In this document: positions 1 to 7,697 of the stretch, piece by piece
Numbering within the stretch: the stretch's first letter is position 1
Layout of the letters: each line of letters opens with the position of its first letter
NCBI GenBank assembly: GCA_947176535.1
Contig: CAMWQU010000004.1
Coordinates: forward strand, 1-64,000
Source: an uncultured Prevotellaceae bacterium
GTDB lineage: Bacteria > Bacteroidota > Bacteroidia > Bacteroidales > Bacteroidaceae
Length of the DNA: 64,000 nucleotides
Reading direction: 5' to 3'
Translations under genes and position numbers: made by a program
Notes under the pieces: model-generated
The model's database searches: none
Told to the model about the DNA's origin: nothing
Seen by the model: the letters and a program-made list of their open reading frames with translations, nothing else

Positions 1-119
1 TCTCGCACCTGAAGAAAGGCAAGCAGATACTTCGCGTTACGGTCTTCGGTTTCCCCGCCCGATACAAGAACTCCGAGAAACCGAAAGTTCCGGATAACAA
101 TCTTTTGATTATAAAGTGA
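1..119 (+). CDS. C-terminal fragment of an unidentified protein, possibly a glycoside hydrolase
   Basis: An open frame enters from the left edge (first full codon at base 3) and stops with TGA at 117-119, leaving 38 residues. The tail contains HLKKGKQILRVTVFGF, which resembles the edge strands of galactose-binding-like domains in Bacteroidetes glycoside hydrolases (typically 'LkkGxNxLxVxVf'). The fragment is too short to name a family. That it is a real gene end is supported by the open frame and by the terminator hairpin just downstream. Confidence 0.45.
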   Translation, partial: SHLKKGKQILRVTVFGFPARYKNSEKPKVPDNNLLIIK

Positions 120-140
120 CGGGGCGACCGTCGGCAGAAA

Positions 141-173
141 AATAAAAAAGGAAAGGGGCCTCGGCCTCTTTCC
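141..173 (-). terminator. Intrinsic terminator downstream of tRNA-Leu
   Basis: An 11-bp stem with one G-T wobble (150-160 pairs with 163-173) is followed on the minus strand by a T-rich tract (141-149 read in reverse). It lies 4 nt past the 3' end of tRNA-Leu. On the plus strand it also follows the partial gene, so it may work in both directions, although the plus side lacks a T run. Confidence 0.75.
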
Positions 174-176
174 TTG

Positions 177-258
177 TACGCCTGATAAGACTCGAACTTA
201 CACGCCCGGAGGCACCAGATCCTAAGTCTGGCGTGTCTACCAATTCCACCACAAGCGC
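177..258 (-). tRNA. tRNA-Leu (anticodon TAG)
   Basis: Read on the minus strand, this is an 82-nt cloverleaf. The acceptor begins GCGCTTG and pairs with CAGGCGT (the 1-72 pair is G-T), and A73 follows. The D arm contains TGGTAGACA. The anticodon loop CTTAGGA closed by CAGA/TCTG gives TAG, and the T loop is TTCGAGT. The long variable arm of class II tRNAs is present, as expected for leucine. CCA is not encoded. Confidence 0.93.
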
Positions 259-270
259 AGATTCAGTGCA

Positions 271-278
271 CAAAGGTA
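271..278 (-). promoter_or_regulatory. -7 box of the tRNA-Leu promoter
   Basis: CAAAGGTA on the plus strand reads TACCTTTG on the minus strand, an exact match to the Bacteroidetes -7 consensus TAnnTTTG, 12 nt upstream of the tRNA 5' end. No good -33 box is obvious. Confidence 0.6.
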
Positions 279-336
279 CAATAATAAATTAGAACTTAAA
301 AGATTTCTTGTCCCTTTTTTATCATCGGCCGCAAAC

Positions 337-1143
337 TTATCGGTCACCTCGCTCGATAGCCATTTTCTCGAAGTCCTTGTCACGGAGGACAAAACTGTTG
401 GTGAGGTACTTGGCCCGGACTACGGGATTGGACGCCAGTTCCTGAGGTGTGCCGTGGAAGAGAATCTGTCCCTCGAAAAGCATGTAGGCGCGGTCGGTGA
501 TGCAGAGCGTGTCCTCCACGTTGTGGTCGGTGATGAGCACGCCGATGTTTTTCTTGCGGAGCTTCCAGACGATGTACTGGATGTCCTCGACGGCAATGGG
601 GTCTACGCCGGCGAAAGGCTCGTCGAGCATGATGAACTTGGGATTGATGGCCAGACAGCGCGCAATCTCCGTGCGGCGGCGCTCGCCTCCCGAGCATCGG
701 TCTCCGAGGTTCTTGCGTATCTTCTGCAGGTTGAACTCGTCGAGCAGCGACTCTAATTTCCACCTCCGGTACTCCGCGAGCGTGCCCTCGAAGTCGTCGG
801 GCTTGCCCGTCATTTCCAGAACGCAGGCAATGTTGTCCTCCACCGACATTTTGCGGAATACCGAGGCCTCCTGGGCCAGGTAGCCGATGCCCAGACGGGC
901 ACGCTGGTAGACGGGGAGTTTCGTGATTTCGTGGTTGTCGAGGTAGATGTGGCCCTCGTTGGGGATGACCAGTCCCGTGGTCATGTAGAACGATGTCGTC
1001 TTACCTGCCCCGTTGGGGCCGAGAAGTCCCACGATTTCGCCCTGCGAGACGTCGAACGAGACGTTGCTCACTACCGTCCGCTTGCCGTAGACCTTCACCA
1101 GTCCCTCGCTGCGCAGAGTCAGATGTTTTTCCTTTGTTTCCAT
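337..1143 (-). CDS. lptB: LPS export ABC transporter ATP-binding protein LptB
   Basis: This 268-aa ATPase would power lipopolysaccharide extraction from the inner membrane as part of LptB2FG. A Walker A motif (GPNGAGKTT), the LptB-type signature SGGERRRTEIAR, Walker B with D-loop (LDEPFAGVDP) and an H-loop (ITDHN) appear in order. Length and organisation match LptB. The open frame runs further upstream, to 1482, but the ATG at 1143 (METKEK...) is chosen because the family N-terminus begins about there and the extension overlaps the divergent mlaE. A probable LptF/LptG permease lies far away at 56 kb. Confidence 0.93.
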   Translation of the reverse strand: METKEKHLTLRSEGLVKVYGKRTVVSNVSFDVSQGEIVGLLGPNGAGKTTSFYMTTGLVIPNEGHIYLDNHEITKLPVYQRARLGIGYLAQEASVFRKMSVEDNIACVLEMTGKPDDFEGTLAEYRRWKLESLLDEFNLQKIRKNLGDRCSGGERRRTEIARCLAINPKFIMLDEPFAGVDPIAVEDIQYIVWKLRKKNIGVLITDHNVEDTLCITDRAYMLFEGQILFHGTPQELASNPVVRAKYLTNSFVLRDKDFEKMAIERGDR

Positions 1144-1151
1144 TCCGACCG

Positions 1152-1159
1152 CAAATTTA
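1152..1159 (-). promoter_or_regulatory. Probable -7 box for lptB
   Basis: CAAATTTA on the plus strand reads TAAATTTG on the minus strand, fitting TAnnTTTG, 8 nt upstream of the chosen lptB start. The implied leader would be extremely short. No clear -33 box is visible. Confidence 0.35.
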
Positions 1160-1233
1160 CGATTAAATTGTGAATAGCGGATTGCGTAATCGAATTTATT
1201 TCGTCTGCCGTGCAAGAATTGTGAATTATTTCG

Positions 1234-1241
1234 TATATTTG
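1234..1241 (+). promoter_or_regulatory. -7 box for the mlaE-mlaF transcript
   Basis: TATATTTG matches TAnnTTTG and is followed by GC, 44 nt upstream of the mlaE ATG. A matching -33 box is not evident. Confidence 0.5.
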
Positions 1242-1285
1242 CGCAGTATAACCTGACCCCGTATCTGTAAATAGCAGTTTGCCTC

Positions 1286-2041
1286 ATGTTTATAGTAAAA
1301 TTTATTCTCAAGCATATTGCCGCTTTCGGTAAGTATCTCGACCTGATGGGGCGCACGTTCTCCGTGCCGGAACGGATGCGTATGTTCATGAAGCAGTACA
1401 TGAAGGAAATGGAACAACTGGGCGTGGACTCGATTGGTATCGTCCTGCTGATCAGTTTCTTCATCGGAGCCGTTATCTGCATTCAGATAAAACTGAACAT
1501 CCAGAGCCCCTGGATGCCGAACTTCACGACGGGCTACACCACGCGCGAGATTATGGTACTGGAGTTCTCAAGTTCCATCATGTGCCTTATACTGGCCGGA
1601 AAGGTGGGTTCGAACATCGCCTCGGAAATCGGTACGATGCGGGTGACGCAGCAGATTGACGCACTCGAAATCATGGGCGTGAACTCGGCCTCGTTCCTCA
1701 TTCTGCCGAAGATTATGGGACTGATGACGATGATTCCCTTTCTCGTGATATTCAGTATCGCTTCGGGCTTCCTTGGAGCCTACGCCACGGCTTATGCCGG
1801 CATACTCACGCCCGACGACCTGACGGTGGGCCTGTTGCACTCGTTTGTGCCCTGGTTCGTCTGGATGTCCATCATCAAGAGCGTCTTTTTCGCTTTCATC
1901 ATCGCCAGTGTCTCGTCGTTTTACGGCTACAACGTGCAGGGCGGTTCGTTCGATGTGGGCAAGGCGTCCACCAATGCCGTGGTCTCCAGCAGTATGCTCA
2001 TCCTTTTTGCAGACATCTTTTTAACGCAACTGTTGTCATGA
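1286..2041 (+). CDS. mlaE: MlaE-family lipid transport permease
   Basis: A 251-aa inner-membrane protein of the MlaE/Ttg2B family, the permease of an MCE-type transporter that moves phospholipids between the membranes. Hydrophobic helices occur at about residues 47-67, 92-112, 140-175 and 190-245. The family-typical stretches EIGTMRVTQQIDALEIMG (near residue 113) and the C-terminal GASTNAVV-like segment (KASTNAVVSSSM) are present. Its TGA overlaps the ATG of the ATPase gene in an ATGA arrangement, so the two are translationally coupled. No MlaD/MCE substrate-binding gene follows, which is unusual. Confidence 0.9.
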   Translation: MFIVKFILKHIAAFGKYLDLMGRTFSVPERMRMFMKQYMKEMEQLGVDSIGIVLLISFFIGAVICIQIKLNIQSPWMPNFTTGYTTREIMVLEFSSSIMCLILAGKVGSNIASEIGTMRVTQQIDALEIMGVNSASFLILPKIMGLMTMIPFLVIFSIASGFLGAYATAYAGILTPDDLTVGLLHSFVPWFVWMSIIKSVFFAFIIASVSSFYGYNVQGGSFDVGKASTNAVVSSSMLILFADIFLTQLLS

Positions 2042-2793
2042 TAGAACTGAAACATCTGTATAAGTCGTTCGACGGCAAGGAGGTGCTGAAGGACATAAAC
2101 TTCACCTTCGAGGACGGCAAAACGAACCTCATCATCGGACAGAGCGGAAGCGGAAAGACGGTGCTCATGAAAAACATCGTGGGACTGTTTGAACCGACGA
2201 AGGGCGAAATCCTGTACGACGGGCGCGACTTCGTGAGGATGAGCAAGAAAGAGCGCGTGATGCTGCGCCGCGAGATGGGTATGATTTTTCAGAATGCCGC
2301 GCTCTTCGACTCAATGTCGGTGCTGGATAACGTGAAGTTTCCTTTGGATATGTTTTCCGACGACAACGAGGCCGACCGCATCCGGAGGGCGCAGTTCTGC
2401 CTCGACCGCGTGAATCTGCTGGACGCGCAAAATATGTTCCCCGGCGAGATTTCGGGCGGTATGCAGAAGCGTGTGGCCATCGCCCGTGCCATCGCCCTCA
2501 ATCCAAAATATCTGTTCTGCGACGAGCCCAATTCGGGACTTGACCCCAAGACCTCGCTGGTCATCGACGAATTGATACACTCCATTACGCATGAGTATAA
2601 GATGACGACCATCATGAATACCCACGACATGAACTCCGTTATGGGCATCGGCGAGAATATCTTCTACATCCATGAAGGTACGGTGGGATGGACGGGCACG
2701 AAGGACGAGATAATGACTTCCACGAACGAGAAGCTGAACTCTTTTATATTTGCCAGCGACCTGTTCCGGAAAATTAAAGAAGCCAATCAATAA
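2038..2793 (+). CDS. mlaF: MlaF-family ABC transporter ATP-binding protein
   Basis: A 251-aa cytoplasmic ATPase partner of MlaE. Visible motifs are Walker A GQSGSGKTVLM, the MlaF-style signature ISGGMQKRVAIARAIA, Walker B FCDEPNSGLDP and the switch histidine in NTHDMNSV. It overlaps mlaE by 4 nt and ends 12 nt before the GH95 gene. The usual third gene, mlaD, is replaced here by a carbohydrate-active enzyme; any MCE protein must be encoded elsewhere. Confidence 0.9.
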   Translation: MIELKHLYKSFDGKEVLKDINFTFEDGKTNLIIGQSGSGKTVLMKNIVGLFEPTKGEILYDGRDFVRMSKKERVMLRREMGMIFQNAALFDSMSVLDNVKFPLDMFSDDNEADRIRRAQFCLDRVNLLDAQNMFPGEISGGMQKRVAIARAIALNPKYLFCDEPNSGLDPKTSLVIDELIHSITHEYKMTTIMNTHDMNSVMGIGENIFYIHEGTVGWTGTKDEIMTSTNEKLNSFIFASDLFRKIKEANQ

Positions 2794-2805
2794 AAATCTA
2801 AAGCT

Positions 2806-5562
2806 ATGAAGAAGATGCTATTAACTCTGCTGACAGTGGCGACGTCCCTTACTGTCGCGGCGAGTGACTTTCTGGTGCGGGGACTCCCGTCTTTCACTCC
2901 CGAGCATCCTTTGACGTTATGGTACAACCAACCGGCCACAACAACCGGAGTGGACAACCCGTGGATGGAATATTCCCTGCCCATCGGAAACGGACAACTG
3001 GGAGCCAGTCTGTTTGGCGGTGTGGAGAAAGACGAAATACAGTTCAATGAGAAGACGCTGTGGACGGGAAGTTCTGCGGACATGGGCAGCTATGGCCAGT
3101 ACAAGAACTTCGGTTCCGTGTTTGTGGAGGACATTTCCGAAGTATTCGGCCAAAAGGCGACTTCGGCTGTCATGAATTACTGCCGTTACCTTGATATTCA
3201 GAACGGAACCGCCGGCGTTACTTACTCGTCGGCCAACAAGAGTGCCTACGAACGGACGTATCTGAGCAGTTACCCCGACAAGGTGATTGCCGTGCGCTAT
3301 AAGGTGACGGGAGCCAACCGGATGAGTCTTCGCTTTACGCTTGTGCCCGGTGAGGACATAAACGCAACCTCTCAGGTCTTGTCGGAAGTGTCCGCCACGC
3401 CCGGTGACTTCCGGGTGAAGGGGCAGCTCACTACCGTTTGCTACCAGGCCTGTCTGCGTATTGTGCTGCCGTCCGAAGGCACGAAGACGGTGAACGCGAA
3501 TGAGAAGACGGTTACGGTGGAAGGGGCCGACGAAGTGGTGCTTTACCTATCTGCCGCCACCAACTATGACGATGACCCCGGCAATACGATGTGTGCGTCG
3601 GGCACCGCTGCCGACGTGCAGAAAACGGTACTCGAACGGGTGGCCAATGCCGAGGCAAAAGGTTTCGATGCCATCTTGGCCGACCACATCCGGGACTTCG
3701 AGAGTCTGATGGGCCGTGTGGAACTGCAACTGGGTAAGGCCGCACCGAGAAAGACCCGCACCACGGACAAGCTGATTACGTACTACAATGGTCTCTCTAA
3801 TCTGGACAACGACGAGGCGCGCTTCCTCGAACAGCTTTACTTCGCCTACGGCCGTTACCTCGAAATCTCCAGCAGCCGTGGCGTGAATGTGCCCAGCAAT
3901 CTGCAGGGTATATGGAACAATCTTTCCAAAGCCCCTTGGAACAGTGACATCCACACCAACATCAACGTGCAGATGAACTACTGGCCGGCCGAACCTACCA
4001 ACCTGTCGGAGATGCACCTGCCGTTCCTGAACTTCATTATCAAGATGGCCCAGCAGACCAACTACAAACGGGCGGCCACCCAATACGGTGGAGTGAAGAA
4101 CGGCTGGACAGTGTTCACCGAGAGCAACATCTTCGGCGGCATGAGCACGTGGGGCAGCAACTACTTCGTGGCCAACGCGTGGTATTGCAGCCATCTGTGG
4201 CAGCATTTCCGTTATACCCGCGACGAGGAGTTCCTCGCTCGCGCTTTCCCTGCCATGTGGAGCTGTGCGCAGTTCTGGTTTGAACGCATGATTGAGGACC
4301 GGGGCTACGACAGCAGTACGCAGAACTCCGGTTACCGGGGCACGGCTTATAAGGTTTCCCCCGACGGCACCTACGTGGCTCCCAACGAGTATTCGGCCGA
4401 GCAGAATGCACATAACAGTGAGGACGGAACCGCTCATGCCCAGCAACTTATCTACGCTCTGTTCGAGAGCGTCCGCGATGCTTACCAGATACTTGGCCCT
4501 GCTGTCACCGGCCTGACGACGGAGGATATCGAAAAGCTCAATCTGTACCTTGAAAAGACGGACAAGGGACTGCATACCGAGACCTATACGGCCAACAGTG
4601 CCTTAAATTCCGGATGGAGCAATCCGCGCAACGGTGTCAAGAAAGGCGACGTGATTTTGCGTGAATGGAAATATTCTCCCTACGATGTCAGTGACGACCC
4701 GAGCCACCGCCACATGAGCCACCTCATGGCCCTTTATCCGCTGACGCAGATAGCTCCCTCCAGCGAATACTTCCTTCCTGCCGTGAACAGTCTGAAACTG
4801 CGCGGTGACGCAGCCACCGGATGGTCGATGGGCTGGAAGGTGAACCTTTGGGCTCGTGCGCTCGACGGCGACCATGCCCACATTATCCTAAAAAATGCCC
4901 TCAAGCACTCTACGGCCTATGGCACCAACCAGTATGCCGGCGGTGTTTATTACAACCTCTACGATGCGCACGCCCCTTTCCAGATTGACGGAAACTTTGG
5001 TGTCTGTGCCGGTATTGCCGAAATGCTGCTGCAGAGCCATACCGATACTTTGCAGTTGCTTCCCGCCCTGCCGACGACGTGGCCGGAGGGACACATCAAC
5101 GGATTGAAAGCCGTCGGAAACTTTGAGGTAGACCAGACGTGGAAGGATGGCAAGATTTCAGCCGTCGTCATCCGGAGTCATGCCGGACGGGAGTGCGCCG
5201 TCAAGTACCCGGGTGTGGCAGGTCATGCCGTCTATTGCAACGGTGTGCAGATAGCCTGCACCATCATAGATGCCAACACGATTTCGTTCGCTACGGAGCG
5301 TGGCAAGACCTACGAAATTGATTACGGCAATCTGACGAAGGTTGCCGGCGCAAAGAAGAAGTCCGCACTGATTTCCCGGGTGCGCCGGGAAAACAACATC
5401 CTGACCGTGGAGGGCGGTGGCATCCGGCAGGTGAAAGCCTATGACGCTGCCGGCCGCCAGTTGGCCCGGACGACGGACTATTCCTTTCGGGCCGTTCCGG
5501 GGACGGTGATTGTGCAGGCCTGGGGCAAGGATGGTGACGTGGAGACTCGCAAGTGTCGTTAA
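2806..5562 (+). CDS. Secreted glycoside hydrolase family 95 (alpha-L-fucosidase-like)
   Basis: A 918-aa exported enzyme with an N-terminal signal peptide (about residues 1-19). The hallmark GH95 N-terminal domain starts near residue 35 (LWYNQPA, LPIGNGQLGASLFGG, FNEKTLWTG). Compared with the family's known catalytic residues, N385 and N387 (NINVQMNYWPAE), E532 (in YSAEQN, where SPE is usual) and D728 (PFQIDGNFG) are in place. GH95 enzymes release terminal alpha-1,2-L-fucose, and some act on galactose, so substrate is uncertain. The last ~70 residues resemble a sorting or beta-sandwich tail (VKAYDAAGRQL...). It lies 12 nt after mlaF and may share its transcript. Confidence 0.88.
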   Translation: MKKMLLTLLTVATSLTVAASDFLVRGLPSFTPEHPLTLWYNQPATTTGVDNPWMEYSLPIGNGQLGASLFGGVEKDEIQFNEKTLWTGSSADMGSYGQYKNFGSVFVEDISEVFGQKATSAVMNYCRYLDIQNGTAGVTYSSANKSAYERTYLSSYPDKVIAVRYKVTGANRMSLRFTLVPGEDINATSQVLSEVSATPGDFRVKGQLTTVCYQACLRIVLPSEGTKTVNANEKTVTVEGADEVVLYLSAATNYDDDPGNTMCASGTAADVQKTVLERVANAEAKGFDAILADHIRDFESLMGRVELQLGKAAPRKTRTTDKLITYYNGLSNLDNDEARFLEQLYFAYGRYLEISSSRGVNVPSNLQGIWNNLSKAPWNSDIHTNINVQMNYWPAEPTNLSEMHLPFLNFIIKMAQQTNYKRAATQYGGVKNGWTVFTESNIFGGMSTWGSNYFVANAWYCSHLWQHFRYTRDEEFLARAFPAMWSCAQFWFERMIEDRGYDSSTQNSGYRGTAYKVSPDGTYVAPNEYSAEQNAHNSEDGTAHAQQLIYALFESVRDAYQILGPAVTGLTTEDIEKLNLYLEKTDKGLHTETYTANSALNSGWSNPRNGVKKGDVILREWKYSPYDVSDDPSHRHMSHLMALYPLTQIAPSSEYFLPAVNSLKLRGDAATGWSMGWKVNLWARALDGDHAHIILKNALKHSTAYGTNQYAGGVYYNLYDAHAPFQIDGNFGVCAGIAEMLLQSHTDTLQLLPALPTTWPEGHINGLKAVGNFEVDQTWKDGKISAVVIRSHAGRECAVKYPGVAGHAVYCNGVQIACTIIDANTISFATERGKTYEIDYGNLTKVAGAKKKSALISRVRRENNILTVEGGGIRQVKAYDAAGRQLARTTDYSFRAVPGTVIVQAWGKDGDVETRKCR

Positions 5563-5579
5563 AAAATTCGTATCTGACG

Positions 5580-5828
5580 ATGAGAACCTACCAGCCGGAA
5601 TATACGAAGACGTTCCGTGACGAGCAAATCCGTTGGTTTGAGGAGCGGATGGACAAGTTGCCTCAGGAACTGCAAATCAATGAGTATTCGCGGTCGCGCG
5701 ACCTGACATTCACGGTGAAGGCACTCATCCGGACGCTGCAAGCCAATGCGCCGAGTGTGACTTTCTCGGGATACATGGAAACGCTGATGCAGATAAAAGA
5801 CCGTTTGATAGAGCAGGGGATGGAGTAA
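5580..5828 (+). CDS. Small protein of unknown function (82 aa)
   Basis: The frame opens upstream at 5553, but the ATG at 5580 avoids overlap with the GH95 gene. The product is soluble, charged and probably all helical (FRDEQIRWFEERMDKLPQEL near the N-terminus), with no signal peptide or membrane segment. It follows the GH95 gene by 17 nt and its stop codon sits inside the loop of a strong terminator, so it closes the transcript. I do not recognise the family. The codon use is like its neighbours, which argues that it is real. Confidence 0.65.
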   Translation: MRTYQPEYTKTFRDEQIRWFEERMDKLPQELQINEYSRSRDLTFTVKALIRTLQANAPSVTFSGYMETLMQIKDRLIEQGME

Positions 5829-5845
5829 CATCCCCTGCTTTTTTG
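5812..5845 (+). terminator. Strong intrinsic terminator overlapping the stop of the 82-aa gene
   Basis: AGCAGGGGATG pairs with CATCCCCTGCT around a 6-nt loop that contains the TAA stop, followed by a T6 run. The gene end is built into the hairpin. Confidence 0.9.
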
Positions 5846-5896
5846 TTTCCGTATATTAGTAAGGAATTGTGCGCACGCATGTACGTGTGCGCATGC

Positions 5897-5984
5897 GTAG
5901 CAGGACGGGCCTCCGTCCATAGCAGGATTGAGCCTCGTCCATAGCGGGACGGAGGCTTGTCCATAGCGGGACCGGGAACGGTCG
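5897..5984 (+). repeat. 22-nt tandem hairpin repeat array, locus A (4 units)
   Basis: Four consecutive 22-nt units (5897, 5919, 5941, 5963), mostly ATAGCRGGAY...CCTCYGTCC. The junctions read GTCC-ATAGCR-GGAY, so each boundary can form a small hairpin with a 6-nt loop. The second unit carries GGATTG and the fourth ends in ACGGTCG. The array lies between the convergent ends of the 82-aa gene and the capA-like gene, 69 nt after the former. Similar arrays occur at 16409, 52154 and 55617. A GC-rich imperfect palindrome (around 5873-5896) precedes it. Confidence 0.85.
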
Positions 5985-6019
5985 TCGGGGGGCTCCGGAA
6001 ATCGGAGTGGAATGCGTGC

Positions 6020-7054
6020 TTATTTCAGCGTAATGTTACCGCTGTTGTCGATATAGGCTTTGCTGTCGGGAACGTCTTCCTCGCTCAGGGCCTTGATTTC
6101 GTGTGCCGCACGCTGTTGCTTGTCGGTGCGGGGGCCTATGCCGCGTTGCTGCACCATGGAGTGGATTTTGCCGCCGATGAACTTGCCTTTCCCGTTGATG
6201 GTAATTTCAACAAGAGGCGCATAGCCCGAAATTCCCGTGAGACTAACCCCGTAGGGCGTGCAGAAGTTTCCCAGACTGTAAGCGATAAATCGTCCCTTGT
6301 AGACTTCCACCGCCCGGGCCACGTGCGGCCCGTGACCGTAGACCACATCGGCACCGTGGTCGATGCAGAAGTGAGCTAGCTCGCGTAGCGAACCCCGATT
6401 CTCGTCCAAAAAAGTCTCCGTCTCATATGGGAGGTGGCTTTGGGTGCGTCCTTCCGCTCCGCCGTGGAACGAAACGATAATGATGTCCGTCTCGTCCACC
6501 AATCGGTCTACAATACGTGCCACGGTCGGCAGATGGGTGTGTTTCAGTGTGTAGGAGTTGTGGCCGAAAGCGCACAGACCAATCTTCAGTCCGCGGCGTC
6601 TTACGATTGCATATTCCATGCGTCCCTCGATGCCGGAGCAGGCAATTCCCTGTTCTTTCAGGCACTTCTCTGTCGATACTATGCCTTCCGGGCCAAAGTC
6701 ATTGGCGTGATTGTTCGCCATGCTCAGGTAATCATATCCGGCCTCCTTGAGCAGGCGTGTGTAGCTTGTCGGCATACGGAACGCATAGTTGTACGGGCCG
6801 TCTCCTTTTGTGCTCTCTCCTTCGTCGCAGAGCGTTCCCTCAAGGTTGCCGACTGCTACATCGGCCGCTCTCAGAATCTCTTTTACATCCCGGAACAAGT
6901 CCTTGCCGTTGTTGGCCGGCAGCAGCGTGTCGGGATAGGTCGTTCCCAACATGATGTCGCCGGTCATGGCGATGGTGAGGGTCTGTTGCGCCTGCAAGCG
7001 GTGAGTAAGAAACGGGCAGATGAACAGCCATAAGAAGCACGTCAATCTTTTCAT
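6020..7054 (-). CDS. CapA-family protein (poly-gamma-glutamate synthesis protein-like phosphoesterase)
   Basis: A 344-aa protein with a signal peptide ending near residue 23 (RLQA|QQ). The PGA_cap/metallophosphatase-like fold shows as TGDIMLG, VGNLEGTL, MANNHANDFG, SFHGGAE and VVYGHGPHVAR with SLGNF. In Bacillus CapA takes part in poly-gamma-glutamate capsule work; in Bacteroidetes the role of this family is not settled. The ATG at 7054 (MKRLTC...) is preferred over one 21 nt upstream because it places the signal peptide at the N-terminus. It is the last gene of a minus-strand run with two cell-wall hydrolases (gap 67 nt). Confidence 0.85.
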   Translation of the reverse strand: MKRLTCFLWLFICPFLTHRLQAQQTLTIAMTGDIMLGTTYPDTLLPANNGKDLFRDVKEILRAADVAVGNLEGTLCDEGESTKGDGPYNYAFRMPTSYTRLLKEAGYDYLSMANNHANDFGPEGIVSTEKCLKEQGIACSGIEGRMEYAIVRRRGLKIGLCAFGHNSYTLKHTHLPTVARIVDRLVDETDIIIVSFHGGAEGRTQSHLPYETETFLDENRGSLRELAHFCIDHGADVVYGHGPHVARAVEVYKGRFIAYSLGNFCTPYGVSLTGISGYAPLVEITINGKGKFIGGKIHSMVQQRGIGPRTDKQQRAAHEIKALSEEDVPDSKAYIDNSGNITLK

Positions 7055-7121
7055 CTCGTCAGTTTTAGTATGCAACGAGCTTAACGGCAGGCTGACAGAA
7101 GCAAAAAGGAAATCTGAGAAT

Positions 7122-7691
7122 TTAGAATACGCGCCGTGCGCCGATGTAGCGGCGGGAGTAATATCCGTCCGTGGAGCGGCTAACCGTCACTCCGTTGTTG
7201 GTGCTGGCGTGGATGAACGAGAACGTATCGGTGAGCGGGTCTACGTCCACCACGATACCTACGTGTCCGACGCCCTTTCCGGAACGGGGGCTAGTGAAGA
7301 ACACCAAATCGCCGCGCTGCAGATCGTTCCGTGTGATGGGCATGTTCTTGGCAAATTGGTCTCGCGAGGTGCGGCCTATTCGGAAGTCGTTGAGGCCGAA
7401 CACGTAGCTGGTGAAACCGGAGCAGTCGAATGAAGCGGGACCCGTGCTTCCCATGCGGTAGCGTGTGCCCAAGAACGAAAAAGCCTTGTCCATGATATGA
7501 GACATCATTTCCCCGTTTGCGAGGTCGGTTTCCTCGTCAGCGTACAAGAAATCGTAGTTGTCAATTTCTCCGTCGCCGGAAACCGTATAGTCCGTCTCCT
7601 TGTTGTCGTTTTTCTTCTCACCCCACACCGTAACGGAATTTGCGGAGAAGAGAAGCAACAGTATCAGGCAAAGTATATTTTTTCGTTTCAT
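7122..7691 (-). CDS. NlpC/P60 family cysteine peptidase
   Basis: A 189-aa exported cell-wall endopeptidase, signal peptide about residues 1-24. The NlpC/P60 domain fills the C-terminal two thirds. The catalytic Cys is in SFDCSGFTSYVF, the His in GKGVGHVGIVVD, and the third position in FIHASTNNGV. Such enzymes cut between D-glutamate and diaminopimelate in peptidoglycan stems. It starts 6 nt after the end of the M23 gene, so the two are surely co-transcribed. The acidic linker after the signal peptide is unremarkable. Confidence 0.92.
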   Translation of the reverse strand: MKRKNILCLILLLLFSANSVTVWGEKKNDNKETDYTVSGDGEIDNYDFLYADEETDLANGEMMSHIMDKAFSFLGTRYRMGSTGPASFDCSGFTSYVFGLNDFRIGRTSRDQFAKNMPITRNDLQRGDLVFFTSPRSGKGVGHVGIVVDVDPLTDTFSFIHASTNNGVTVSRSTDGYYSRRYIGARRVF

Positions 7692-7697
7692 TCCCGT

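Noticed and set aside
5725..5964. Minus-strand frames through the 22-nt arrays (products starting Met-Asp with repeated SRYGR and LLWT)
   Set aside because: They are created by the repeat itself: 22 nt is not a multiple of three, so one array yields similar words in successive frames. They lack promoters and vary after the array.
5897..5984. 22-nt arrays as CRISPR
   Set aside because: Units are contiguous with no spacers, and no cas genes are in the window.
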